Shown here: positions 27,001-34,734 of the stretch, piece after piece
How positions within the stretch are numbered: position 1 is the first letter of the stretch
Layout of the letters: the number at the start of each line of letters is the position of its first letter
Source of the DNA: Acidobacteriota bacterium
GTDB lineage: Bacteria > Acidobacteriota > Thermoanaerobaculia > Multivoradales > J023
DNA: 64,000 nt
NCBI GenBank assembly: GCA_029263315.1
Contig: JAJCXR010000004.1
Location: 186,001 to 250,000, forward strand
Direction: 5' to 3'
The notes under the pieces: model-generated
The model's database searches: none
What the model was told of the DNA's origin: nothing
What the model saw: only the letters and a program-made list of their open reading frames with translations
Program-made: the position numbers and the translations under genes

Positions 27001-27285
27001 GGCGTGCACCGTGTCCGGCGGTAGGGCATGCTCGGCCCCGGCGGTCAGGAGATCGACAGCTGGGGCATCGCTGGGTCCGCTAGGGGAGGTGTCGGGGAGT
27101 GTCTCGGGTGCCGACTCCCATGGCGGCACAGTTTCCGGCTGTGATCGGTGGGCCTGGTTCCCGTTCAAATGCTCCTTCTCTACCGGCCGCGGCTGGCAGG
27201 CGATGGCCACGCAGGCACATAGCCACCATGCCACTCGGCGACGGCCCCTCGACGGATGCTCGACGCTGTTCTGGCGGCTACTCAA
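24043..27285 (-). CDS. Lipoprotein-like TPR protein with C-terminal CHAT (caspase-like) protease domain
   Basis: 1080 residues from TTG 27285, which overlaps the stop of the anti-sigma gene (TTGAGTAG). This start gives a clean lipoprotein signal: basic n-region, VAWWLCACVAIA and a lipobox Cys. The longest ORF would start at 27354 inside the upstream gene. After a linker and a beta-sandwich resembling a pre-peptidase domain (about 75-175, ALDLVVEQDGIDLALDLWD), TPR repeats fill about 195-560. The CHAT domain takes the last 350 residues, with catalytic His937 (HFATHG) and Cys986 (VVSACRTGRGEW), so both are intact. CHAT proteases are caspase/separase relatives. The operon suggests that the sigma factor or a surface signal controls it. 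Confidence 0.85.
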   Translation of the reverse strand: MSSRQNSVEHPSRGRRRVAWWLCACVAIACQPRPVEKEHLNGNQAHRSQPETVPPWESAPETLPDTSPSGPSDAPAVDLLTAGAEHALPPDTVHAYTFHLRAGEALDLVVEQDGIDLALDLWDADGRKLTLVDGPGGPFGPELLARVADNDESLRLEVRPLKHHIPTGHYRLSRVAVQPATDSDRARAAAFEAHLIGDKHRDNRAVPAASAAYRRAADLWQRAAEPRLAARALRRLGQLQATQDFVVAQELFDRSRDLLEPLAKDWEWVGLHNDLGAAQRGVGDISAAEASYREAERVAQQRGDSVGLATAINNLGLVAQAAGREEDALRRYAQAEEIFIAADDRDRAMVTQANRSMVLASLGRYDDAASNLRQCLSYWQQEQEHHREQEQEQRLERQAKLLSSLGWLASLRGNDTAAIDHYDTSLGLREAAASPHREAVTYMLRGRSQASLGNPRQAQLDMQQALVLQQRTGDRLGEAYGRAFLGNLLLTEDADLEEAETHLSRATQLFEQMGDERGLAEIDFSRSRWHRRQGRLQTARRHLEAGIERLQSLRGRLLSPAFRRSVNASEHLDLTSYVDLLLDLHRAHPGAGHDRQAFEAAERFRGRGLSEELGLDPGWRLRADAELLQQQARSIEALQAAEMGRIEMARLRPEDPRLVKLQANIAAQMVDQARLAGEIRRSAGLSGNPSPVGPQLEELQRQLGDSKTTLLAFHIASKGEQSVAWVVRRDHFASHPIGLDDEALTQLANGAINALEQGDLTLFAQQARIDIAELSRRLLPPSLVDDLQGERLLVVPGGALALLPLALLDLPNGDKLGDHFDLAHLPSTSVWAALRRRRAGRTQRVEATTSQPPSQDLALIGAARYPNRPSQPASGRARRDAARQHFGPIPGSGREVEAILHLPFDSPPLALLGTHASRTTVLETRLDTFRILHFATHGLLEIGRPELSAIVLSLEDEQGRPIDGYLRVTDLERLRLDADLVVVSACRTGRGEWVRGEGVFGIGQALFKAGAQALVVSHWAVDDEATAELMPRFYRELLNGHSPAAALRRAQRELREETPWHDAVHWAAFSVQGDGLEPLF

Positions 27286-28237
27286 TTGCCGATTCGCCGG
27301 CCCGTTCCACCAGGAAGGTGCCGACCAAGGTACGACCCTCCTCGCCGAGACCATAGAGTCGGATCGTGGTGCGGCCGATGGGAAAGGTCCTGTGCTGCAC
27401 CGAGGGTATCAAGAATGGACCTCGACGCAAGATTTCGGGGGAGCTGGTGAGCGCTTCGCCGTCGGGCCCTTGCAGCTCCGCGATGTAGCGATCGTAAGAC
27501 ACCGTCGAAGGTAGCTCGAAGAGGAGGTGGATCCACTCGTCATCGTCACCCGGGGGTAGGCGCCGCACTTCGCTGCCGCCGCGCACCGAGCTGCCCTCGA
27601 TGGCGCTCACCCGCAGCAGGGGCCAGGTGCTCCAGGCCTGGGGCCCGGTGCTCGGCTCGTACCAACGCAGGATGCCGACACTCAAACCACACGCCAACAG
27701 CACCACCGCCGCCGCCTGCCAGGCCAGGGAAGCCCAAGGCTTGTTTGCCGTCGCCTGTGCCTCGGCGGCCGGGACCGCAGAGACTTCCACCGAGGGCCGA
27801 AAGGTCCGCAGATTGTCGGGGTCGCCACGTTCCACTGCCAAGCCGCTCTCGATCGATCGCCAGAGCTCGGCGAGGTCATCGTCCGAGACCGGGTCCGTAG
27901 CTCCCTGATCCGCCGAGACCTGATCCGCCGAGACCTGATCCGCCGTGACCTGATCTGTTGGGACCTGGTCCGCCATGACGGTCGGGTCCGCCGAGAATTC
28001 GTCGAAGTCCACCAAAGCCTCGGTGCATTCGAGACAGCCGGCGATATGGCCGCGTACGGTGGCCGCCTGGGCCGCATCGAGCTCGCCGAGGTGGTAGCTC
28101 AGCAGAATGTCGAGCTCCGGGTGGTGGTCGGTATCCACCTCCTGGGCTACGGCCCGCAGGGCTTCCTTGAGCACGTCGTCGTCCAACACCCCGTCCTCCC
28201 GGAGCGGAGGGCCCTCCCGGAAGTCTTGTTCACCCAT
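27278..28237 (-). CDS. Zinc-finger anti-sigma factor, membrane-anchored
   Basis: 319 residues from ATG 28237; GTG 28249 is an alternative. The N-terminal zinc-finger anti-sigma motif is H64-x3-C68-x2-C71 (GHIAGCLEC). A repeat of VxADQ pentapeptides (about 86-112), encoded by a 15-base tandem repeat, separates it from one membrane helix (about 171-191, LAWQAAAVVLLACGLSVGIL). The C-terminal periplasmic part (about 195-319) contains a beta-rich domain (IHLLFELPSTVSYDRY...) like those that sense signals in other anti-sigma factors. It lies 32 bases after the sigma gene and overlaps the CHAT gene start, so the three are one operon. It should hold the sigma factor inactive until signalled. Confidence 0.83.
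   Translation of the reverse strand: MGEQDFREGPPLREDGVLDDDVLKEALRAVAQEVDTDHHPELDILLSYHLGELDAAQAATVRGHIAGCLECTEALVDFDEFSADPTVMADQVPTDQVTADQVSADQVSADQGATDPVSDDDLAELWRSIESGLAVERGDPDNLRTFRPSVEVSAVPAAEAQATANKPWASLAWQAAAVVLLACGLSVGILRWYEPSTGPQAWSTWPLLRVSAIEGSSVRGGSEVRRLPPGDDDEWIHLLFELPSTVSYDRYIAELQGPDGEALTSSPEILRRGPFLIPSVQHRTFPIGRTTIRLYGLGEEGRTLVGTFLVERAGESAIE
27905..27979 (-). repeat. 15-bp tandem repeat in the anti-sigma gene, 5 copies
   Basis: Units on the + strand start CTGATCCGCCGAGAC (twice), then CTGATCCGCCGTGAC, CTGATCTGTTGGGAC and CTGGTCCGCCATGAC. They are in frame and encode the V-x-A/T-D-Q linker between zinc finger and membrane helix. Copy number would change linker length only. Confidence 0.88.
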
Positions 28238-28269
28238 CGCGATCACCACTTTCTCTTGCTGGCTCCGAG

Positions 28270-28872
28270 CTAGCGGAGCAAAGATCTCAACCGCTTTTTA
28301 CCTTCTTGCAGCTGTGATTTCACCGTCGACTCCGAAACGCCTCGCCGCGCGGCGACCTGACGGATACTCAGACCCTCGAGGTAACACAGCTGCATGCAAA
28401 GACGCACCTGTGGAGGCAAATGCCCAATGGCCTGCCGCAGGCGATGGGCGTTCTCCTTTTTGAGGGCCACCGCCGATGGGTCGTCGCCGTCGTCCCGGGG
28501 CTCCTGAGCCAAAGGACTCTGCTCGTCGTCGCCGAAGGCTTCGTCCAGGGATACCGTCAAGGCTTTGCGTTTGGCGGCCTGCTGGTCCCGGAGGTGGTTT
28601 CTGGCCACATTTGTGGCGATCCGCAGCAACCAGGTCTTGGCAGAAGCCTCACCGCGAAAGCTGGCCCTATTCTTATAGACACGAAGGAATGTCTCTTGGG
28701 CTAAGTCTCTCGCCTGCTCGTGACCTACCCGTCGGCGAAAGAGGTGCAGCACGGCGGCCCCGTAGAGACATACCAGGCGCTCAAACGCTTCGTCGTCCGC
28801 CGCAGGGTCCATGCCACTCAGTAGATGGGTCGGCTCGTTGTCGCGGAGCTCGGGGGAATAGTCGGTATTCAT
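28270..28872 (-). CDS. ECF-type RNA polymerase sigma factor
   Basis: 200 residues. Region 2 spans about 36-100 (AAVLHLFRRRVGHEQARDLAQETFLRVYKNRASFRGEASAKTWLLRIATNVARNHLRDQ pattern; DLAQETFLRVY is the -10 recognition helix block). A linker with acidic residues follows, and region 4 spans about 147-198 (LPPQVRLCMQLCYLEGLSIRQVAARRGVSESTVKSQL), a helix-turn-helix for the -35. It begins a three-gene operon with the zinc-finger anti-sigma factor and the CHAT lipoprotein. Such pairs usually activate their own promoter; no consensus was recognised in the spacer before it. No clear ribosome-binding site is seen at the ATG. Confidence 0.92.
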   Translation of the reverse strand: MNTDYSPELRDNEPTHLLSGMDPAADDEAFERLVCLYGAAVLHLFRRRVGHEQARDLAQETFLRVYKNRASFRGEASAKTWLLRIATNVARNHLRDQQAAKRKALTVSLDEAFGDDEQSPLAQEPRDDGDDPSAVALKKENAHRLRQAIGHLPPQVRLCMQLCYLEGLSIRQVAARRGVSESTVKSQLQEGKKRLRSLLR

Positions 28873-29025
28873 GTGGGGATGTCAGCTAATGAGGCACTGA
28901 GTGTATCGGCTGGCGGGGGTTGTTGGGGCTCGCCGTGGCGACTTTCTCGTTAATCTGGCCCATTTTTTACTCTGGAAAGTCGTCTTCTGTCATCCCGACA
29001 GCCGGCCGTGTTAGATTGCCAAGCA

Positions 29026-30366
29026 ATGAATGATCCAACTTCGTTGACCGGACCCCTACTGAAACTTGCGGCGACAGGCGTCTTCATCGGCCTGAACGGC
29101 TTCTTCGTCGCCGCCGAATTTGCCCTGGTGAAAGCTCGGAGCACTCGCATCGAAGCGTTGGCGGAGAGTGGGTCGGCCTCGGCGCAGACCGTCAAACGCA
29201 TTCTCGGCAACATCAATCTCTACCTGTCCGCTTGTCAGTTGGGGATCACCATTGCCAGCCTGATCCTCGGTTGGTTGGCGGAGCCGGCGGTGGCCTCGCT
29301 CATCTTCATGGGTGCCGAGGCCTTGGGTTATGAAGTGCACGACAGCGCCGCTTTCCACTACTTCGCTTTGGCGGTGGCCCTGACCATCATCACCGTGCTG
29401 CATGTCACCGTCGGCGAGCAAGTGCCGAAGATCTGGGCCATTCGCAAGCCTGAGAGCACATCCTTGGCGGTCAGTTATCCCCTGTGGTTCTTCACCCTGG
29501 TGCTGAAGCCCTTCATCGCCATCATCAACTCCATCTCGAATGCGATGTTGCGGGCCGTCGGGCTGAAGGATGACGGCGAGCACGGCGATGTGCACGACAT
29601 CAGTGAGCTAAGGGCCATCCTGCGGGCCGCTTCCCTGGCGGGTCGCATTTCTCCGCGTCAGCAGGCCTTCGGCGACAACATTCTGGGTTTGGTCCACTTG
29701 CGAGTGCGACACATTATGTTGCCCCGGGTCGACGTGGCGTATGTATCGACTCGGCTGAGCACCCAGGAGAACCTGGAGATCATTCGCCGCAGTCGTCATT
29801 CACGTTTTCCGCTGGCCGATCCGGATTTGGACAATTGCCTGGGCATCGTCCATGCCAAGGACATCCTGGTTTCCATGTTGGAAGAGCAAGCCGAGCAGGA
29901 TCTGGCGGCGATGGCTCGGCCCATCCCCTCGGTTCCGGACACCCTACTCATCTCTTCGTTGATCCGCAGTCTGCAAGGCGAACGCACCCACTGCGCCATG
30001 GTGGTCGATGAGCATGGGACCACCGTCGGTATGGTATTTCTCGAGGACGCTCTGGAGGAGATCGTCGGGCCCCTACCGGACGAATTCGACGAAGAGGCAC
30101 CGCTGGTCCACAATGCCGAAGGCCACTCGGTGGAGATGGACGGTAGCTTGCCGCTACCGGAAGCGGCCAAACACCTCGACTTGGAGCTCGGCACCGAGGA
30201 AGATACGGTGGCCGGTTTTGTCGTTTCGCGGTTTGGCCGCATCCCAAAAGTAGGGGATCAAATCGAGATCTTTCCCTACCGAGTGCGTATTCTTGCGATG
30301 GTCAAACGTCGGGTTTCGAGGGTGAGCTTCGAGCTTTTGCAAGCAGAGGAAGAAGCACCTGAGTGA
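29026..30366 (+). CDS. CNNM/CorC-HlyC family membrane protein
   Basis: 446 residues from ATG 29026 (a GTG 18 bases upstream is in frame). The DUF21 membrane domain takes about 1-195 with four hydrophobic segments (LAATGVFIGLNGFFVAAEFALVKAR is typical). Two CBS domains follow (about 210-330, including VRHIMLPRVDVAYVS and ERTHCAMVVDEHGTTVGMVFLEDALEEIVG), and a CorC_HlyC transporter-associated domain closes it (about 345-430, VEMDGSLPLPEAAKHLDL...ETDTVAGFV-like). Members are linked to Mg2+/Co2+ efflux. It is transcribed divergently from the sigma operon, from a shared 150-base spacer. The C-terminal stop is followed at once by a 14-bp tandem repeat. Confidence 0.9.
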   Translation: MNDPTSLTGPLLKLAATGVFIGLNGFFVAAEFALVKARSTRIEALAESGSASAQTVKRILGNINLYLSACQLGITIASLILGWLAEPAVASLIFMGAEALGYEVHDSAAFHYFALAVALTIITVLHVTVGEQVPKIWAIRKPESTSLAVSYPLWFFTLVLKPFIAIINSISNAMLRAVGLKDDGEHGDVHDISELRAILRAASLAGRISPRQQAFGDNILGLVHLRVRHIMLPRVDVAYVSTRLSTQENLEIIRRSRHSRFPLADPDLDNCLGIVHAKDILVSMLEEQAEQDLAAMARPIPSVPDTLLISSLIRSLQGERTHCAMVVDEHGTTVGMVFLEDALEEIVGPLPDEFDEEAPLVHNAEGHSVEMDGSLPLPEAAKHLDLELGTEEDTVAGFVVSRFGRIPKVGDQIEIFPYRVRILAMVKRRVSRVSFELLQAEEEAPE

Positions 30367-30369
30367 CCC

Positions 30370-30425
30370 AGCCGGGGGCGCCTAGCCGGGGGCGCCTAGC
30401 CGGGGGCGCCTAGCCGGGGGCGCCC
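30370..30425. repeat. 14-bp tandem repeat after the CorC/HlyC gene, 4 copies
   Basis: AGCCGGGGGCGCCT is repeated three times exactly and a fourth time as AGCCGGGGGCGCCC. Each unit is GC-rich and contains the palindrome GGCGCC, so adjacent units can form stem-loops. It lies in the convergent spacer between this gene and the RimK-like gene. Confidence 0.9.
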
Positions 30426-30550
30426 AGCCACACCCGCCCGGCTCACCACACGGACCCGCTAATGGGCCACAAGCCAATTCTTCTTTTCAAGATCTTGCAT
30501 TGGTTCCCTGGCGCCAAGGAGCGCCAGGGGGTGCAGAAGCTGGATGGGAA

Positions 30551-31753
30551 CTAGCTATCGGCGCCAGCCATGGGATCGTCCGGCAGCTGGTGAACTTCGG
30601 GCCGGGCCCGTCGCCGTCCCCGCTCCGGCACCAGGCTGCGCATGGCTTCGAGCTTGCCGAAGCACAGCAGCCGATCCCCGACTTCGAGAACCCGGCTGGG
30701 TTTCGGGTTGGGGATGATGGTCGTTCCCTTGGTCAGGGTGAGCACCGCGATATCCCGTTCCCGCAGCCCGGACGCCTCGATGCTCTTGCCGAGGATGTCG
30801 GCGCTTTCGCGGATCAACAGCTCGGCGACGCCGTAACCCGTGCTCACCGTCAAGCGTTGGCGGATGTCGAGCTCGGGGAAGTCGACTTGGCTGGCCACGA
30901 AATCGATGATCGCCCCCGCCACATCGAGGCCGGTGGCTCCCTCGATGCCCTCCAACCCCGGCGAGCTATTGACCTCCATCACCAGGGGACCGTCCTTGCC
31001 TTCGAGCAAGTCGACACCGGCGACTCGCAATCCCATGATCTGGGCTGCGCGCACCGCGATGCGCTCGTATTCCGGGTCCAGCTCGACGACCTCGGTGGTG
31101 CCGCCGCGATGCACATTGGAGCGGAACTCGTCACCGACGGCGCTGCGGCGCATGGCGGCGACGACTCGATCGCCGATGACAAAAGCCCGGATGTCCTTGC
31201 CCTTGCTTTCGGAGATGAAGCGCTGGATGAGGACGTTCTGTCGGGTGCTTTGCAGGGTTTCGATCACCGCTTCAGCGACTTTGGTGTCCGGGGCCAGGAT
31301 GACGCCGATGCCCTGCGTTCCTTCCAGCAGCTTGATGACCACCGGTGCGCCGCCCACCTCTCGGACAGCGGGGATGACGTCGGCGCGATCCCGCACGAAC
31401 ATGGTTCCGGGAATGTTGATGCCGTGGCGGGACAGAATCTGGATCGAACGCAGCTTGTCGCGGGAGCTGGCAATGCCCGCCGAGGTGGTGGGGGTGTAGA
31501 CATCCATCTGCTCGAACTGCCGTACCACCGCCATGCCGAAGAAGGTGATCGAGGCGCCGATGCGCGGCAGGATGGCGTCATAGTGGGACAGTTTCTTGCC
31601 GCGGTACTGGAGGTCGGGCACATTGGCGGAGAGATCGATGGCAAATCTCAGGGTATTGAGCACTCGGACCTCGTGTCCACGCTCCATGGCCGCCGCCTTC
31701 AGGCGGCGGGTACTGTAAGACTTTGGCGAGCGGGAGAGTACGGCGAGTTTCAT
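30551..31753 (-). CDS. RimK-like ATP-grasp ligase fused to an RCK_C/TrkA-C-like domain
   Basis: 400 residues from ATG 31753, with GGAG 7 bases upstream; the longer ORF is not supported. Residues about 1-290 match RimK (about 300 residues in E. coli), with MKLAVLSRSPKSYSTRRL, LPRIGASIT, the ATP-grasp core PVVIKLLEGTQGIGVILA, and the Mg site VMEVNSSPGLEGIEGATG. RimK adds glutamate to the C-terminus of ribosomal protein S6. Residues about 305-380 are an added RCK_C-like domain (VAELLIRESADILGKSIEASGLRERDIAVLTL then LEVGDRLLCFGKLEAM), a ligand-sensing module usually found in K+ transport proteins. A regulatory role for the added domain is inference. Confidence 0.88.
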   Translation of the reverse strand: MKLAVLSRSPKSYSTRRLKAAAMERGHEVRVLNTLRFAIDLSANVPDLQYRGKKLSHYDAILPRIGASITFFGMAVVRQFEQMDVYTPTTSAGIASSRDKLRSIQILSRHGINIPGTMFVRDRADVIPAVREVGGAPVVIKLLEGTQGIGVILAPDTKVAEAVIETLQSTRQNVLIQRFISESKGKDIRAFVIGDRVVAAMRRSAVGDEFRSNVHRGGTTEVVELDPEYERIAVRAAQIMGLRVAGVDLLEGKDGPLVMEVNSSPGLEGIEGATGLDVAGAIIDFVASQVDFPELDIRQRLTVSTGYGVAELLIRESADILGKSIEASGLRERDIAVLTLTKGTTIIPNPKPSRVLEVGDRLLCFGKLEAMRSLVPERGRRRARPEVHQLPDDPMAGADS

Positions 31754-32221
31754 GGGGTAGCTCCATTCTTCAGTTGATCTGCAAGGTGCCGTTGCTCCCG
31801 CGGAGCAACTGAGCGGTGGAGACGACTCGAGCCGAAGCCGTCGCTCGGCTGAGACCGCAACCGCCCCTTCTGAGGCCATTGCGAGGGTCGTTTTGGCAGA
31901 GGTCGAGGCGGAGGGGTAGCCTCTGAGAGATTAGCAGGAGTTGAGCTCAGGCCCAAGGAATGGTTGGTACCCAAGGTCGACTTCCTGGGGGTCTGAAGGG
32001 TCGAGGTGGAGATCAATTCTCGGTAAGGAATCGAGCCATCTTCCTTGGCATGTCGTCCGCGGGAAAACGAAACGCTACTTGCTGCGTAGGAACGGTAGTA
32101 TCCGCCAGAACTTCGACGGCAAGGCCGGCTCCGCCTACCCATGCCCGATCGTGATTCCTAGCCGTGAGCCCTAGAATGGGAAGAGCTTTGTTGGATCCAT
32201 AGATTCTTGAAGGAGATAAGC
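31754..32221. other. Divergent intergenic region, no gene
   Basis: 468 bases between the RimK-like gene (leftward) and the propeller gene (rightward). The ORFs crossing it have no signal peptide, domain or ribosome-binding site. It presumably holds both promoters, but I see no box that stands out. The right end carries the AAGGAG of the propeller gene. Confidence 0.45.
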
Positions 32222-34651
32222 ATGGTGTTTTGTCACTCGGTGTTTCGTCACCCGGTGTTTCGTCAGGCCGTCCAAGGCCCCGCCACCAAGGTGTGGGCCG
32301 TTGCGGCCTTGACCTTGCTGTTGGCCAATCCACTGTTTGCCGACGTTCAATGGCCGGGGTTGCGTGGACCCGATTACGATGGGGCAGCTCGGGGGACACA
32401 GCTTTTCGACAGCGGTGAGCCCGCCTTGGAGGTGGGTTGGAAGAAAGCTCTGGGCTCGGGTTACTCCTCGGTGGTGGTGGGCGACGGCCGGGTCATCACC
32501 ATGTTTGCGGCCGACGATCTCGACGTCATGGCCGCCTTCGATACGCAAAGCGGCGAGGAGCTGTGGCGTCACACCATCGGCAAGGCCTACGCCGGGCATT
32601 CCGGTTCCCACGACGGGCCGATCTCGACGCCGATGCTCGAGGGGTCGAAGGTCTTCGGGCTCGGCGCCTGGGGACATCTCTTCGCCCTCGACGCCGCCAC
32701 CGGCAAAGCCCTATGGACAACCCACCTGGTGGACGACCATGGCGCGATTGCGCCTTACTATGGCTTCACTACCTCCCCGGTGGCGGTGGACGGCATGTTG
32801 GTGGTTCAGATCGGAGCCGGGGAGGGCAAGTCCTTGGCCGCCTTCGACCAGGACAAGGGTGAGCTGCAGTGGACCCTGGGGGACGGCGAGATCAATTTTC
32901 AGTCCCCCATCGTCGCCACCTTGGAAGGGCGTCGGCAAGTTCTGGCTTCCACCGCCACCCACCTTTGGGGCGTCGAGCCGCGCAGCGGTGAAGTGTTGTG
33001 GAGCCATGAGCACGGCGGGGATGAACGGGCCATGGGCGGCGGCACCATCATTCCGGTCCCGGCCGGCGAAGGACGCATCTTCCTGCTCAATAAGATCGAC
33101 TCGTCGGTCATGTTGCAGGTATCTCGAGATGGCGATAGCTGGCAGGTTGAGGAGCTGTGGTCCAACAACGGCATTGCCAACAGTTACGTCATTCCCGTCT
33201 ACCACAATGGCTACCTCTACGGCATGAACAACCGTATCTTTACCTGCCTCGACGCCGCCACCGGGGAGCGGGCTTGGCGATCCCGTGAGCCCGGCGACGG
33301 TTTCCCGACCTTAGTTGGGAATCACTTGGTGATCATCACCAAACCCGGCACCTTGCACGTCGCCGAGGCCTCGCCGGAAAGCTACCAAGAAGTGGCCAGC
33401 CTGAGCCTCTTCGACGAACACTCGTGGTCGTCCGTGGCCTTTGCAGAGGGTCGCTTGTACGCCCGCAGCATGGGGCATTTGGCCCGTATCGACCCGGTCA
33501 TGGGCGGTGCCGACCAGGAAACCCCCGGCAGCGGAAGCTGGCTCTCATCGACCCGCTTCGGCAGCTTTCTGCAAGAGCTGGCGCAAGCGCCGGACAAGGC
33601 GGCCAGGATCGATGCCTACATGGCCGAGCAGTCGACGTTTCCCATCGTCGAAGGCCCTGGCATCGTGCACTTTGTCTACCGTGGCGAAGCGAACGATGTG
33701 GGATTGGTGGGCGATATGATCGGATTTCGCCGTGAAGATCCCATGTTTCGTGTGGCGGGCACCGATCTCTTCTATTACTCCACCCGCCTCGAAACCGACG
33801 CCGCCGTGACCTATGGCTTCATTCCCGACTTCGGCGACGCCATCGCCGATCCGCTCAACCCCCGCTCCTCCAGCGGCCTCTTCGGGGATCTGTCCTGGCT
33901 CGCCATGCCCGCCTGGCAAGGGCCCGATCACCTGCGGGACGACGCGGAGGCCGGACGTTTGGAAACCTTGACTTGGCAAAGCCAAGTCAAGGAAGAGGAG
34001 GAGAGCCGCAAGGCTGAGATCTATCTGCCGGCCGGATATGACGAGAGCGACCGCCGCTATCAAGTGGTCTACATCAACGACGGTGCCGACATGTTGGAGA
34101 AAGCAGAGGGAAAAAAAGCCCTCGACAGCCTGTTGGGCCATTCGGTGGAGCCGATCCTCGCCGTTTTTGTGCATCCTCTGGAAGACAATCCGCGGGGTGA
34201 TTTGAGGGACTGGGAAAACTATACAAAAATGTTGGTGGACGAGCTGGTGCCCCACGTCGACGCCACCTATCGCACCGTTGCCGAACGCCGAGGGCGCGCC
34301 TTGGCGGGTGCTGCCAGCGGCTCGACACCGGCCCTCTTTGGCGCCTTCAAGCACAGTGATGTCTTCGGAAAGGTGGCTACGCAATCGGCCACTCCCGATC
34401 TCAAAGCATTCAGCGAGTTGGTGGGCTCCGCCGAAGAGCAGACCATGATCGTCTATCAGGAGTGGGGCACCTATCACCTGCGTTCCCCCCATGAGGCCTG
34501 GGATTCGGCGGCGGACAATCGCAAGGTCTGGGAGCTGTTGCGGGAGCGGGGTTATCGACCCACAGGCGGCGAAGTGCCAGAGGGATTTTCGTGGGCCTTC
34601 TGGAAGAGCCGTACCGACAACTGGTTGCAGGCACTCTTCCCGATGCCGTGA
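32222..34651 (+). CDS. Exported PQQ-like beta-propeller fused to an esterase-like domain without catalytic residues
   Basis: 809 residues from ATG 32222, with AAGGAG at 6 bases. A signal-like segment (VWAVAALTLLLANPLFA) follows a short N-terminal repeat. Residues about 40-420 form PQQ-like/pyrrolo-quinoline-type propeller repeats (DTQSGEELWRH, DAATGKALWTT, DAATGERAWRS). Residues about 445-560 resemble the N-terminal CBM48-like domain of enterochelin esterases (VHFVYRGEANDVGLVGDM, FYYSTRLE). Residues about 590-809 are an alpha/beta hydrolase of the Fes/IroE type (EIYLPAGYDES, VVYINDGADM). The nucleophile motif G-x-S-x-G is G-A-A-S-G, so Ser is Ala, and the C-terminal G-H is G-F, so the His is also lost; the Asp site is unclear. 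It looks like a pseudoenzyme. Confidence 0.82.
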   Translation: MVFCHSVFRHPVFRQAVQGPATKVWAVAALTLLLANPLFADVQWPGLRGPDYDGAARGTQLFDSGEPALEVGWKKALGSGYSSVVVGDGRVITMFAADDLDVMAAFDTQSGEELWRHTIGKAYAGHSGSHDGPISTPMLEGSKVFGLGAWGHLFALDAATGKALWTTHLVDDHGAIAPYYGFTTSPVAVDGMLVVQIGAGEGKSLAAFDQDKGELQWTLGDGEINFQSPIVATLEGRRQVLASTATHLWGVEPRSGEVLWSHEHGGDERAMGGGTIIPVPAGEGRIFLLNKIDSSVMLQVSRDGDSWQVEELWSNNGIANSYVIPVYHNGYLYGMNNRIFTCLDAATGERAWRSREPGDGFPTLVGNHLVIITKPGTLHVAEASPESYQEVASLSLFDEHSWSSVAFAEGRLYARSMGHLARIDPVMGGADQETPGSGSWLSSTRFGSFLQELAQAPDKAARIDAYMAEQSTFPIVEGPGIVHFVYRGEANDVGLVGDMIGFRREDPMFRVAGTDLFYYSTRLETDAAVTYGFIPDFGDAIADPLNPRSSSGLFGDLSWLAMPAWQGPDHLRDDAEAGRLETLTWQSQVKEEEESRKAEIYLPAGYDESDRRYQVVYINDGADMLEKAEGKKALDSLLGHSVEPILAVFVHPLEDNPRGDLRDWENYTKMLVDELVPHVDATYRTVAERRGRALAGAASGSTPALFGAFKHSDVFGKVATQSATPDLKAFSELVGSAEEQTMIVYQEWGTYHLRSPHEAWDSAADNRKVWELLRERGYRPTGGEVPEGFSWAFWKSRTDNWLQALFPMP
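32224..32268 (+). repeat. 15-bp tandem repeat at the start of the propeller gene, 3 copies
   Basis: Units GGTGTTTTGTCACTC, GGTGTTTCGTCACCC and GGTGTTTCGTCAGGC begin within the start codon and encode the leader VFCHSVFRHPVFRQ. They lengthen the n-region of the signal peptide. Confidence 0.8.
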
Positions 34652-34712
34652 TCTCCATGTCGTGATCTCCATGTCGTGATCTCCATGCGGTGACCTCCAT
34701 GCCGTGATCCCT
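34643..34712 (+). repeat. 14-bp tandem repeat across the stop of the propeller gene, 5 copies
   Basis: Units ATGCCGTGATCTCC, ATGTCGTGATCTCC (twice), ATGCGGTGACCTCC and ATGCCGTGATCCCT. The TGA stop lies inside the first unit. A 14-base period means the frame is not kept. Confidence 0.85.
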
Positions 34713-34734
34713 TGCTGTTGACCTTCGGTATGCC

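Noticed and set aside
31750-32142. Possible small gene in the divergent spacer before the propeller gene
   Set aside because: No ribosome-binding site, no domain and biased Ser/Arg/Pro composition.
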